Shown here one piece after another: positions 48,501-61,145 of a DNA stretch of 64,000 nt; the stretch's first letter is position 1, and every line of letters starts with the position of its first letter. This DNA comes from Hymenolepis diminuta (lineage: Eukaryota > Platyhelminthes > Cestoda > Cyclophyllidea > Hymenolepididae). A program made the position numbers and the translations under genes. The notes below the pieces were generated by a model that had not been told where the DNA came from, searched no databases, and worked only from the letters and a program-made list of their open reading frames with translations. Where the stretch lies: positions 2,160,837 to 2,224,836 of the forward strand of contig CAADRB010000016.1 of NCBI GenBank assembly GCA_900708905.1, written 5' to 3'.

Positions 48501-50600
48501 GTGTCGTATAACCGTTAAGAATACAGGTTTGATTTTTCCTGTATCCCTTTGAGATGCTCAAATTTTTTTGATTTATCGGTAAATTTATAATTTAATTAGT
48601 ATTGTTATTTATATTTTCTAAAAAAATTTTTAAATTTTTGAAAGTGTGTTTCTCCGACTTTAATTTTGGTTTAAAGATTGCTAATAATTGCAGCATTTCA
48701 AACACGTTGAAATCTTTAATGTGTACTCTTCCAGAACTTTTTAACTTGTACTTCTGGGGTAACTATCAAACAAAACTGAAAAAAGTTTCCTTTAAATATA
48801 AACCAGAAAATATATTATTGGCTTTCATCTTTGAGGAAGAAGGGCACAAAAAAATCTAAAATCGCATTGAGTAGAAAATCTTTTACATATATTCATTTAA
48901 AACTTAATATAGCAACGTTATTACTATCATTAGCCAAGACGAGGCAAAATGTTGACAAGTGTTAAACAAGGTCATTTTCTGAATGAGTAAAGAAGCAAAC
49001 GCGTCCTGTCATGGATTTAAACAGGTGTCGATTACTGGTAGAAAATTACGATTCTCTCTTAATTTAAATTTTTAAACTTTACATTGTCCACATACATATA
49101 TTACCTATCCTGACCATTGAAAATCCCGTAATCTGACCTCTCAAAATCTAGTTGATTTCATCTGAATGATATTCAGAGTTTCCTGATCCCATGTTTCATT
49201 TGAAGCAGTCATGTCATTTTGATTCATTGGTTTTTATTTACAACCCTGAACGAGTAAATGACACCAGAAGAATTATTTTAAGTACGGCAGAACTTAACAC
49301 ACTTTGTTCAATGTGAAATCAGTTGTTAGGATTATTCTCTATAAAATTTTGCTTCTTTCTTATTTGACAGCTTTAAATTCAGACTTAATCTGAAATTCAT
49401 TCTTTAATATGCATTCAGCTAAAAATTATAAACCCGAAATGAAGCTGACAGAAGTCAAATTTCTGATTCATTATTGACAAGGAAGGAGCAGTCATACTTA
49501 TGTGAAGAGATTATTTCATAAATAAAAAAATAAACTATTCAAATTGTTAACATTGTATTTAAAAATTGTGGTTCTTATGTATAGTTGCGATTTGACGAAC
49601 AATTTAAAACAAGTGTTCCTGTGCTCCAGTAGATCTAAATGAGCTAACACCTTGAAGGATTGCGCCCTTAATATTTCTAAAAGCTATTTTTGAGCAATGC
49701 GCTTATTTACTGATCCAAGGTATTGAATATCGATTTTTATGCATTTCAAATGTTTATTTTTGCCCTTTTACCAACATAATTTGAAAATTATGACCATTGA
49801 GTCTCTTAATGCAAACGCCTGGCATTTGTACACTCTCATTCTTTCCTCTCTTTTTAACTCCCTTTGAATTGTAATCTTTGTTTTTCAATACAACTTTGGC
49901 AGCTCTTGACTCCACCTTTCTGATCTGTAAACTGTAACCGACGGCTATTAGCTTGACTTCTACATGTACAACCTTTTTGGTAAAATTAATGCTTAAATAA
50001 TCGATTAAAAAATCAATTAATCGTCATTCATTGCATTTTACTACCTTCGTTGGGGTTTAATGAGCAAAATAAACCTTACAGATTCAACAGGTAAGGCAAT
50101 TCAGGTATAAATGTTGACCTCTAGATCCAGAGTTTGCAAGGATGTTCAAGCAAAATTTAATTAAATTAGGTTACTTCCTCTGCTCACATTTAAACCTTAG
50201 CCTTTAAGTTAATAAATGTGCCGTTTTTTTAAATTTAATTTAATGAATAAAACGAGTTCTTTTTAAATCAACTTTGAAATCTTTAACTTTTTATTAAAGA
50301 GATTGAAAACAATGCTTAATTCATATTTATTAATGTTTCTTGAAAGTACGCTTAAAGTATCAAGAAATTAGATTGCATTTGAAATTTTAAACAGTTTTTA
50401 TAGCTCATTACAATTAAAAATTGATTGTAAAATTTTAAAATCTCTTATATTAAATATCAAGTTTAAGGGGTGAATATTTGTATTCATTAATTATTTTTAA
50501 ACAATGTTTTTAATGCATTTGTTAATATCAGCGTTTGAATTTACCATTATTAACCCTTTGTCGAGTGGCTTGCTACAGTGATTTATTATTTAATAACCAA
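42570..50600. other. Long AT-rich stretch without recognised genes
   Basis: Nothing supported over 8 kb. A minus-strand block at 43397-43744 is pyrimidine-rich and has CCAAT- and TATA-like motifs near 43620 (ATTGGTTATGTTATATACTC). It may be another LTR-like fragment, but I found no second copy. Confidence 0.5.
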
Positions 50601-50603
50601 TTA

Positions 50604-51503
50604 TTGATATTTTCTTTTAATTTTTCTGCACTTGTGCGTTAATTGAATTAACACCACGAAAATCGGAACTCGATCATTCGAGATTAAAATCTGAGCATCG
50701 AGTATCAAGCATAATGATATTATCATAATAGTAGCCAATAAGCTAGATTGTTGCAAAAGGTAAGGTTCAGTGAAATCCATATTTACGTTGTTATTACCAA
50801 TGAGAATGCGGAAGCCGTTTGCATGTTTTACTTCGGTAAATGACATCTCCATACGTAGATGGGCAAAAAAATTAGAAAGTGGAGAATATGATACGAATAT
50901 GTTTATTTAATCAAGTTGAAAGGTCAGATTGAATTCTGGAAACAGTGAGATATCCACTTAATCCTAAGAGACAGAACATCTACTTCAAAATTTCAGCTGT
51001 CCATGCGATTTTGACTCAGTCATATCTTCTTGTACCTTTGTACGGGTAAATGTGATCAGCAAAGACTTTTTATAACAGAGCTCATTTGTGGTCACCAAAT
51101 AAGTTTATGAACTGTAAAATATGACCGTAAAATTAATAGCGAAATTGGTACAGTCCATAAATTTTACTTTTGGAAGAAATATATTTTTTTAATGTTTATT
51201 TTATTCAAAGTTTACAGTTTTATTTAATAGCGATCTTGTACTAAAAAATCCTTTAATTATTCATTAATTTAGAGTACTACTTTCATTGCCAGACTCTTTA
51301 AAGATACGTATTTTAATGTTTATTTTGAGTATAGTGTCATCATGAGAGAGAGAGATTAAAATTTTGCCACCCTCTATATTAGCCAAACTTAACCAGTCCA
51401 GTTGAACTTTCCTCTCATTGAGTTTACAATAATAGGAATCGAATCCGTGACCCAAAACATAGAAGACATGTCTGGTGATTAATGTGCCTCCGACGCACGT
51501 TAC
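50604..51503 (-). pseudogene. Trypsin-like serine protease, partial or decayed
   Basis: Two minus-strand segments match the chymotrypsin-fold (S1) N-terminal half, in the right order. Segment 1 (51503 to about 51428) reads CVGGTLITRHVFYVLGHGF, against the family C-GG-L-I-T--HVLTAAHC-F; the H would be the catalytic His, but the usual A-A before it and the Cys after it are missing. It may end at donor T|GTAAAC. Segment 2 (about 50846 to 50604) reads HANGFRILIGNNNVNMDFTE, against FRV-LG--N----TE, and further on has SNDRVPIFVVLIQL in the place of NDIALLKL (catalytic Asp). I see no GDSGGP exon downstream. The missing His neighbours and absent serine exon suggest a pseudogene, though distant exons cannot be excluded. 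Confidence 0.45.
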
Positions 51504-51509
51504 TTTATA

Positions 51510-52117
51510 TCATCCGTAATATAGCAACATAGGTATTTAATATTAAACAAATGAAATTTAGAAGCTGAGTGGTTAATGGTTAAAAACGTTGCGTACTTTA
51601 CACTTTCTGTGCACTTCTTGAAAGCGCCTTTGACCTTGCATTGACGTCTATGTCCTAGCTCCCTTAATAGTCACATGACAACCTTTATTGCATATTAATT
51701 TTGTTTAAAAGAGTGGACGACAGTCGACTATTCAGCCTGAAAGAGAAAATACATAAATGAACATGAAAGACCACTGTAAATATGCCAAGTGGGAACTTGC
51801 ATCCCATATTTTGTGTTCGCCTAAGGCACTTTTGAATTCTAATAAATCATTCCTATTCTACAATCAACTATCTGACGATATTTATTGAAACGATCTCTGA
51901 TTTTCTGGAAGGAGGTTTATCTTAGAATAGCAGAGCAGCATTATAAGGCAATAAGATAAGTTATGCCGTTGTGATACGTTCGGTATAACTTTTTTCAATC
52001 CAAGTTGATTCAAACTAAACTTAGAATAAAACGAGACAGAAAATCGGAATCAATTAGAAGGTTGAAGAGGAAAATGTGAAGGACGGATACAACAATAATA
52101 ATGCTGGTAAAATATAC
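51510..52117. other. Intergenic sequence
   Basis: No supported feature. Confidence 0.5.
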
Positions 52118-52725
52118 CACTGGGTTCATAAAAGTAAGGGAATGAAATGAAGTTGGCTTATAGCGGAAAAGCGATGAAAATGTGTTATTTAGTTTGAGAC
52201 TTTATACTCGGTTGTAAAAATTGAATGCAACTTAAATTTTAAAGAAAAATACACTGTCTATAACTTGCAATAGATTCAAAATGGAAGGTTCATAATTGAC
52301 GGTGATTTTACAATTTGGAATAATGTGCCTATTCGAAATTCATCGCAAATGCCAACCAATAAATCTCGGATGCAGAGCTTAAAATAATGGCACGATCATC
52401 AATTATATCCTGGTAAAATTTTTGAAATTAGAGACAAATCGGTAGCAAGTGAGGGTTTTTATTATAATACCTTACTTTAAAATCTCCATAACCTGAAAAA
52501 ATGCTCGCCGGTAAGAAATTTTGCACAAATGAAGAGGTTATCGTTGAAACCGAAGCCTATTTTGAGGCAAAAGATAAATCGTTCTACAAAAGTGGTATTG
52601 AAATGTTAGAGCAGCGCTGGAATGATTGCGTTGCTCTTGATGGAGATTACGTTGGTGAATAAAGCTAATATGAACCAAAAAACTATGTTTTCTTTGTTAG
52701 GCCCGGGACTTTTCAGCCCATGTGT
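52118..52725 (+). mobile_element. Second-family mariner, C-terminus plus 3' inverted repeat
   Basis: 52501-52659 reads MLAGKKFCTNEEVIVETEAY then FEAKDKSFYKSGIEMLEQRW and ALDGDYV--stop, the classic mariner transposase C-terminus. It is uninterrupted, apart from an in-frame stop a few codons before it. After the stop, TTAGGCCCGGGACTTTTCAG and CCCATGTG next to TTA make a typical 3' inverted repeat ending near 52725. A weaker inverse, TGGGTTCATAAAAGTAAGGG at 52121, would be the 5' end. The element is then about 600 bp and lacks most of the transposase. It is a different lineage from the copies at 31 and 38 kb. Confidence 0.75.
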
Positions 52726-52729
52726 TATG

Positions 52730-55700
52730 GGACAACTTTTAATCACCAGTTCTCCTCTGTTCCTTTCAATGTAAGTAATAATCATATTTGACCTTTCTGA
52801 ATCTTCTAATTTTATTAGTCAGTATAATTTTGCGTTGATATTTTGGAACATGCTGTGTTTGAATGTTTCTAGAATGCAAATACTTATCTCAAATAAATCA
52901 TACCCTTTTCAGGGAAAAAATCCTTCTCAAAAAATCCAATTTTGAATGAAGTTCGCACAATTCTCCATTCAAATTTTAATAATTGTTTTCTACAAAATTA
53001 AATATTTGAGGTCAATATTCAGACCAAAGAATTTGTTATCTGGTTAGGGGTATTAAATTGAGAGACCAAGAATTTTCTCTCATTTCTTTTACTAAGTTTG
53101 ATTGAACCGATGCCGATCATGGCGAAATGTAGCATTATCAATCTTACTTAACGGTCTCATTTTGAATTAATGGCAGCAATTGGTTATAAAAAGGCAACTT
53201 TATTAAATTTATCAAATAAAATTTTATTTGCGAATAAAAATCGATAAAAAAATGTAATATCAAACTAGAAAAGCTCAGGAGTCCTCTATTAACCTCAAAT
53301 ATTATTTTAGAAATAACTTTTAAAATCATAAAAATTTTATTTTGGAAGTTATTCACTTATTTTGCTAACTTAAATATCCTTTACCGAAATATAATTTTAC
53401 ATTTTAATGAATGGGCAGCTGCAACCACTGAAGTTGCATATTTCAGATAAGTTTATCGAAGATTTATACGAAGTTCACATGATATGCAACTTAAATTACT
53501 ATTTTTACTCATTGTGGAAAATAAAATTTTAATTTTAATTTTGAAAAAGTAATAAAACTATGAGGCAAGTTAAGATCATTCAATTCTTTTTGAAAATGGA
53601 TGTAATGGAATAAGCCAGGGTATATATGCGTTCATTTATTTATTTAGATCAGGTAGACAGATGCATAGTTAAAGGTCTGAGGGCGTAATTGGAAGAAAAC
53701 GAGGGGATTCGTTTGTGGAATTTAAGATAAGTAATCCGTCTGTTCTCTGCCAAAAGAACAATTGCTGTTGTATTTTAACACGATCTTTGGAAGGGCTCGA
53801 ACTGAATCAAGTGCCAACAATATGGATGCAATTCTTATGTATGACGTTTCAATCATCCTCTTCATTTATTCGACCTAAGACACTCGGAACCTTTGCACTA
53901 GAATTCCACGTTGATCAACGTCCTTGATAAACAATGATTCTGCCGAATGTACTAAAGCATTGATTTCTTTATTGCAAGTAGTCGCATATGATTTACAGTG
54001 TCGACCTTTAACTTCACTCGAATTCCATAAAGATGGGCATTTGCGTTATTAAAGATTGGAATTGACGTAGCTTTCTGTTTTAGTTACAATATTCTGATCA
54101 AGCAAGAAACTCACTTGGCACCAGATTGATTTGTTCCAGCCATGACTTTGTGCAGGCTTTTCTTTTAGTTCTTCATGGAATCTGGTGAAGTAAAAAGGTT
54201 TTTTTGGTTAAGAGGAGCCCAGAGCATCAAAACTGTCCAACCTAATTAATCTGGACTCATCTGATTGTACACATCTCATTTATTATGTTGATTTAAATCA
54301 TGACAGCTTTTTTTCAATGTCAATATCTGATACCTCAGCTTCCAAATGAGTCTGCGTGAGCAGCAGTTGAATCTCATTATATAGTTAGGGAATTTAATTA
54401 GCTGGTTTATGTCTCCTTATAGCCAAAAGAAACTACATTGTGCTAATTTTAATGTCTTTAGCAAACAGTATTGAATATAATTTGCTGTTAATAATTATTA
54501 CTGCCTATTAATCGTTAATATATATAAATACAGGAAACATAATGATATATGGCGCAGAGTGTTCTCTACCAGTTATATCAGGTGGGCTTTAATTGGTCGG
54601 AGCATATATTTTACAGTAAGAGCCATTTACTCCAAACCGTAATTTTACATCACATTCATATTTTATAATAACTCACAGCAAATAAAATTCTCTGAAATTG
54701 GGTAACGACAACTGAGCCAATTAGGGTAACAGGACAACAATCGAGTATAAATATGGAGCAGAGTTAAGTTTTTGAGAATCTTACTTGGCTTGTTTTTTTT
54801 AAATTTAATTTGAATGTGGTATATCATGTTGTTTCAATATATTCTGATCATAACAGCTGGTTGATAGAGGCCTGCATGATTTCAGTATTACAGCGGTCAT
54901 GCAAATATGAAAAGAAATTTCCGGATATTTTCAGTTTTGTTGTTTCATAAATAATACGACTGAAGGTGATTATATAGCCATAAATCGCTAGAAAGATTTG
55001 TGGGCCAACTTGTTCTTATCCCTTGTGGTCATCCGTAACTGGGTCAACGTTAAGGTCACTAATTTCCAAAAGAGTTCAACGTATCCCTTGTTTCTGCCTA
55101 GTATTTCTCTTCTCTGTCTACGTCTGTGATTCTTTAGGAAAATTGAATTCCTTCTAATCTGCCAATAGATCCCAGATCTTCATATTTTTGTAAATTTTTA
55201 GTTACAGTTAGTTGAATTTCCAGGCCTCTTCAAACTTCTCTACAATTAGAAAAAATAAATTATTAGTTGTAGAATATTTATTTTGGTACGTAAACAGTAT
55301 ATGGTGAAATGAAAACGGTAAATTTTTGCTCACTAAGCGAGATCAAAAATGAGTAAATCGATTAGTGAACATCGAAAAGTTATAAACTCGACACTCAAGG
55401 GTCAAGGTCAGTACCAATCGATAAAAATCTATGGACACTAATCGGCCGCAAGTAAAACCAATGCCACAAAAATTATATTTCGATTTTTAATGCGTCTAAT
55501 CCAAGAATAGCAATTTATTTGATGTAACTTGAGTCCAAAAATAAAATCAATATTTTTTTATTAAAAAAGCACTTTGATCCAATCTCAAGAATTTAACATA
55601 TGAAATGAGTTTAATTTTAGCATTGTTTCTTATTAAAATTGGTGGATCTTGTCCTAACTCTTTTGTTCACTGTCTAATCAAAATTTTGTTTTAATGCGGA

Positions 55701-56275
55701 CTTTTCGATCGTGAGATAATTTAAATTAGTCACCAGTTGGTTTCTATGGAATTTTAAGTCAGATGATTATTTTAATTCTAAGCAGAAGTACATCTAAGTC
55801 ATAAACCGACCATGTTAAAAGACAATATGAAAATTATTCTTTTTGCTTCAGGTGAGCGTAACATTGTGATGGTTTAGCAGGCGACAGTCTTGTCAATTAC
55901 TCAATTTCGTCACATTTTTCTTCGTCTAATTGAATAGCGCCCGTATTTTAAATTCACTGGGCAATATTGTGAAATCCAAGACATTGGTTTTCAAAGCATC
56001 CTTTTATAAAATCTACTATTCAAAATCTAAAAATATAATTAACTTTTTCAGGTATTCTTTACCTGTATTAATGCTAATTAAATGAAAGTTCATTCTTTCT
56101 GTAACTAAATTATTATCAAACTGAGAACAAAGATATTTGAACTTTGAAGTATAGCACGCGTTTACAATGCATTTTTATTTATCCACGATTATAGTAACAC
56201 ATTGAATCTATTTAAACTTTTAAAATCGATCGCGGTACGCTTTTTTAATTGACGAAGCAAACAATTAATTTAATT
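52730..56275. other. AT-rich intergenic sequence
   Basis: Only R4 copy 2 (54135-54205) is recognised. The frame at 53715-53927 has no domain I know. Confidence 0.5.
54135..54205 (+). repeat. Dispersed repeat R4, copy 2
   Basis: Partner of 5600-5680, sharing CCATGACTTTGTGCAGG, CTTTTCTTTTAGTTCT and TCATGGAATCTGGTGAAG. Confidence 0.6.
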
Positions 56276-56279
56276 TATT

Positions 56280-56600
56280 GCGGTAAAAGCGGTAAAAATA
56301 CGAGAGAGTAGAGGAGGACTGGGAGAGATTGGAACCGAGAAGAGAGAGAATCATACTCTTTGATAAATGACATTTGTGAGTCTCTGTGCGCGCGTATGTG
56401 TGAAAGGGGTTTCATAGAAGAGTGTCATAAACAAATGGAATGAGTCCGAATATCGTCGATTGGGGAAACTGAGACTAAACAATGCTCATTTACTTAAGTG
56501 ACATTTCCCGATAATTAAAATGAACCATATAAGGTCCCACGATGGTTCTCTACGGCGAACTTGAGGTTACCAGCGGATTAGGTACTTCAAGTACCACTGT
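56280..56600 (-). repeat. Repeat R3 copy 3, possible solo LTR
   Basis: It has the same architecture as the other two: a purine-rich block (56300-56355), a TG/CG-rich middle (TGCGCGCGTATGTGTG), then AATGGAATGAGTCCGA, GATTGGGGAAACTGAG, and GATAATTAAAATGAAC shared with copy 1. The copies are clearly diverged. Confidence 0.4.
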
Positions 56601-56604
56601 AAAC

Positions 56605-59600
56605 TTTTTAACAGTCTTGAGGTGCGGTAGGGCCAAACACTTAAAGTGAGGTCGAGATAAACAGGTCCAGGAGATTTGTGATGACCTAGATAAATATTTT
56701 GGAAATGCATAGGCATTTACCTATCAAATTATTATGGTATAATAACTGAAACATAGAAGAGTGTGAAAAAGACAGAATAAGAGGTAAAAAAGAGAATCTA
56801 TTAGGAATTAATACTGTATAAGTAGTATAATTGAATTTATAATGTCTGAATATTTCAAATTTCATTGTTTATAATGTGATTCTTGAGTTTCAACTTAAAT
56901 TCATTTCCGCCATATGCAGGCCTTGTTGATTAGCTGTTAATTAAAATGGTTAAGCACACTGCCTTAAACTGGAAACTAAAATTAGCAAAAACAAAGCAAA
57001 TTCCACTAAGTTTTATTCAAAAGGAACTCCATTAATAATCAGGAACTCAAAGAATCAAGACTTTTAGAATCTATAAAATTTTTAATGAAAACATGAACTG
57101 ATCATTTCCTCATTTTGAGTTTAAACATCCCTGCTTGGTCTGTAAAATTAGCTACCATGAATTGCAATCAAGTTTTATTAAATGCTTAAAAAGAAATCCC
57201 CGTAATCAAATGAACAATCTCTTCCCATTTTTACAGATCGTATTGAAAGCACCTACAAAAGAATATCCGAATATGTCTTTCGCAGGTTTTCACGGTGATT
57301 TCTACTTCAATTATTTTTAATCCCTCTGCTCCTTTCACGCAATCCGAATATATTATTAATTTTAAAAGTATTATGAATTTTTTGTACAATTTTCTTCTAG
57401 CATTCGATATATTTTCAATAGGTTTTTTAATAATTAAGTTAGTAAGTGTCAAATTTGCAACTAAAATTTTCCAAAAATAGCAATTTTATTTCTTCTTACG
57501 GGAGCGTGCAAAGATGGAATTGATAGCTCAAATTAAATCCTCTAAACTTTTTCTTCATTTCACTCCTCCTTAGTATCAATAAAAATAAATTTAAATCTTA
57601 TTATATTTATCCTTTTGTGCAGGACCCAGATTTTATGAAAAAACATGTGGGCAGGAAAAGTTGCATTTTTCAGAACTCAGGAATTTTTTATCTTTTTACT
57701 TTCTGGCTGTTTGGGTAGAATATTTAAAATAAGAAAAGAATATTTGCTGAAGAGAAAACAATGCCTTTGCACTATTGACAATATCACAATTTCTTGGACA
57801 CAATGATGAACAAGGACTTCTAGTGCCTGATTTCTGACTGGAAGGACTAAAACGATACTTATTAGAATGTCGTCCTTAATGTTGACAACTGATTTAATGT
57901 GGGGCTCTTTAAAAAGATTGTTTGAAAATACGGCAGTATTTCTTCCTCGGGATTTATATGGAATAAAGCAGGTTTGCCAAAATCAATTAATCAAAGCATA
58001 TTTTTAACTTGATTAGTACTATTGATCGGTTTAAGAAAAAAATCTTTTACTTAAATCATAAATGAAAAAATATTTTGATAAAAAAGTACAAAATTCTTCC
58101 ACTCAATTTTTTTATTTAAGCAAAATTTAAACACAAATCGAGATAGTCCAGCGGTAACTCCTAGTAAATATTATCAAAATTTTAAATTTTAAGAATTTGA
58201 TAAGTTTGTCACATATTATGTTCAAATCATAGATAAGTCCGGAAGGACATATTCAGACAAGTGTATAGATCACCGAAATTTACTCAGCACATATCCATAG
58301 GCTCTGCACTGTAGTACCGAGTGGATTGGAAACCACTAGTGAGCACTGATTCACAATTCAATCAAATTAACCCTCACGTTCTTCATTTTTTTGTTACTTC
58401 CTGATCACCTTTCATAATAGATAAATTTTTCGTCGGTAAAGCAACAAAATTTTACTTTCATCTACATACTGTAAAAAAGATAAACCTGAATCAGAGAAAT
58501 ATATTAAATCGCTCGATTGAACCGGTGGTCTACAAGCTCTAAACATAGTGGATTTAAATGACAATAGTAACTCTGGGGTCAAATCATGATATCTGCAATA
58601 TATTATCGTAAAAATGACTCGTGAATGAATGACAGCTATTACGTACACACAAGTAAGAACACAAAAAATGTTCATTTTGGCAGAAAAAACAAAAATAAAA
58701 GGAAAGTTTTTAAATTCCAATCACTGGAGCAGAACAGTCCATATTTAAAGGATAGTGGATAAGTCTTAATATCCGTCAAAGCATGGCCGAATAGTATGAT
58801 AATATATTATGAATAATCGCTTGTGGATAGTTATTGACTATAATGATTACGATTTATAAAGAAAATCGCATTTTGATATCCAAGTTTTGTCGATATATTG
58901 ATTTAATCAAGTGTTTCTATGGTGATTAAACATCAATAAAGGGAAATTTTTTGTTTACTCTTTAATTTAAGTAATTATGCTTGATGTATTGATGTCCTTG
59001 CTCAAAATCATGAATAAACATCTGAACACTGGGAAAACTAAAATATTCATACAATGGATAAAAGAACAAGAATCTCCTCGAGAAGCAATAAATAATACTC
59101 TAGCGATGAAAAGAGTCTTAAATAAATTAAATAATTTAAATAAGCTTAATTATCAATTCATCAGTTCGCCAGTTAATTTAACCGGCTCAAAGTTCGAACT
59201 TTATGATCTGTTTCTAAATTTGTCGAGATATTTAACATTCAAGGATATTTGACAAGAGAGTTGATTTGCACTTTATCTATTCAAAGAGCACTTAAATAAA
59301 ACGAAATGATCAAGTTTAATGAGTTCACTGCCGTTTTCAGAGGTGAATTCAAATGAACAATATTCATATGGGCAGAGTTTTGTATTTTATCCCATAAATT
59401 TGACAAAAAAAATTAAAATAGAGAAAAAAATATTAATTTTGTGGGTTCTATATTACGCTTTAGAGCATCTAGATCCCGAATTTTGAGAAGTGATGCGTTT
59501 ATTGCGAAGGTATAACGCTGTGAAATTTGTAAAGCGGCGACGCATTTATATTAGTTCTGGGATATCGATGATGAAGATTTTAAGTTGAAATTTATGCTTC
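56605..59600. other. AT-rich intergenic sequence
   Basis: No firm feature. A minus-strand frame (58675 down to 58412) begins MNIFCVLTCVYVIAVIHSR, signal-peptide-like, with TTTAAATA some 70 bases upstream. The remainder is unrecognised, so it is not called as a gene. Confidence 0.4.
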
Positions 59601-59605
59601 GATAC

Positions 59606-59810
59606 CAGCAATATGTTGTCTGAGTAACCTGCCCTGAGTAGATCGAGAAAGTAAGCATGTGACTGAGCAACGATCAACTTTAAGAGCCTTTTTTATAAGA
59701 TAATACAGTGATGCAACGGCCAACGTGCACGTTAAAAAACTTGGAATCACCATATCAATAATCTCAGTTGCTGACTTAATGACGTGAATGGTCGACACAG
59801 TCGATTTATT
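59606..59810 (-). pseudogene. GPCR-like exon, transmembrane helix 5 region
   Basis: On the minus strand an acceptor with a pyrimidine-rich lead (TTGCCTTGTTGTCCAG) opens at 59810. The frame reads EIIDMVIPSFLTCTLAVASL then YYLIKKALKVDR, a proline-containing hydrophobic helix ending in a basic stretch. That is the pattern of helix 5 and the start of the third inner loop in rhodopsin-family receptors. The segment closes at a possible donor, CTG|GTATCG, at 59606. Support comes from the segment at 60.9 kb on the same strand. Other membrane proteins could look similar, and no helix 6-7 exon is recognised downstream. Confidence 0.3.
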
Positions 59811-60058
59811 CTGGACAACAAGGCAAATATGGGATGCGATTTCCCCGGGGGGATTGGTTCAGCATGCACTAGTCAAGTTTTATAATACTTTCATAATGGA
59901 TGAGGAAATACTTTCCTTGGGGATATCACAAATATGATGATTCAAGGAAGAACTCCTTTTACATCTGCAATAAAATCGATATATTTTATGCATTCTAAGC
60001 AAAAATTGAAATAGAAACAGAATTTAACTGGATCCGAAAATTTTTTCTCTTACGGTAT

Positions 60059-60124
60059 AGGGAAATTGGTAACTAAATGTCAACGTGCTGATCTACGAAA
60101 GCAGAGGTCCCGCGATCAGTGTCC
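60059..60124 (+). other. tRNA-Arg-like relic
   Basis: AAATTGGTAACTAAATGTC resembles a D arm. ACGTGCTGATCTACGAAAGCAG resembles an anticodon arm with loop CTACGAA (Arg ACG). A degraded T arm (CCCGCGATCAGTGTCC) follows. Pairing is imperfect and the B box is poor, so it is at best a pseudogene or SINE remnant. Confidence 0.22.
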
Positions 60125-60889
60125 ATTGGTTAATTCTGGTCAACACGAAAAGTGTTAGATTGCAAATTCATGCAGGGCACCTTTTCTCCACTGAACTTGA
60201 GTACTGTTACTGCTTTCCCCAATCAGCTTGGTAATATTACATAGAATTATGCTTCGGCGTACTTCAATCATGAGAGCTTGTTATTAGAAGAAATTCATTT
60301 ATCATATAACAGCCATTGGCCTTTTAACTCTAAAGATAGGAGCAGCGGAATTGCTCAATCTTTTAAACTTGGTCATTTTTGCGATCTCTTTCTTCTGAAA
60401 TCTGATAAATTTGAACTGAAATATGAAATTCAAGATTAAAAATTGCAAATAAATGCAAATTCTTTTCATTAATAACTGAAACCGGCTACGATTTTCACCC
60501 ACTTTTCTAGAAAGCTCATGCATAAGTGACCTTTTTTAAAATATCTGAAAAAATAAATTCTTTTAGAGACAAGTTGCTCTAACCAAAATAGCAGCTATAA
60601 AGAAATTTTAATTTTAAAACATGAATTATCTCATTTTTTTCCTCTCCCCTCAGTAAATGATATAACTAAGGTTGTTTATTCTTTGATTGATAAAAACTTT
60701 TGTTAAAATTAATTCATAATATTAAGTTTAAGGAAGTATGAATAGAGCCCGTAATTAAGAATTTTGAGTAGAACTATCGAAGTGAATTTTTTAAATAAAG
60801 CAATTAATCAATACAAATAATTTGTTTAGAATTCGTGTCAGTGAAATTGAATTTTTAAGTTTAAATCTAATGATATACAAAATGCATTT

Positions 60890-61028
60890 ATTTAAAATGC
60901 AAACCGTGAGTTCGAGGGCAGAGTATAGGAGAATAAAGAAATTTTTGGCGCAAACCTCAACTGGACAAATCTTTAAGGTCATCGCACGATCGGCATTCCA
61001 TATCAAGTTCAAAATATTGCCTCATCCA
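60890..61028 (-). pseudogene. GPCR-like exon, helix 3 end to helix 4
   Basis: The minus strand reads GNILNLIWNADRAMTLKICP, then VEVCAKNFFILLYSALELTV and CILN. In rhodopsin-family receptors helix 3 ends in (D/E)R, followed about 7-8 residues later by a proline in loop 2 and then hydrophobic helix 4; all three appear here in order. An acceptor-like GATGAG|GC precedes it. Still further up (61331-61083) a frame contains ISDWGIKPTRCL, reminiscent of the W-plus-Cys before helix 3, but that stretch also holds a CCAAT/TATA arrangement and could be a promoter. Uncertain and possibly dead. Confidence 0.3.
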
Positions 61029-61119
61029 GAAGGACAATGCTTAATCATCATAAACGTAAGTTAAACTTGATGTATTTGTATTTCAGTGCTTTGATAGCGT
61101 AGCAGTTGAACTTAAACAT

Positions 61120-61145
61120 CTGGTCGGTTTTATACCCCAATCAGA
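61120..61145 (-). promoter_or_regulatory. CCAAT-TATA arrangement on the minus strand
   Basis: Read on the minus strand: GATTGGGGTATAAAACCG, an inverted CCAAT box joined directly to TATAAAA. It lies just upstream of the GPCR-like segment at 61028. It could be a real promoter, an LTR promoter or chance. Confidence 0.25.

Noticed and set aside
58977..59252. 91-codon plus-strand frame
   Set aside because: Asn/Lys/Leu-rich, no recognisable domain, no supporting signals.
60822..61064. Plus-strand 80-codon frame ending at a GTAAGT-like site
   Set aside because: No family resemblance, while the opposite strand of the same bases shows a receptor-like pattern. It is probably a shadow.
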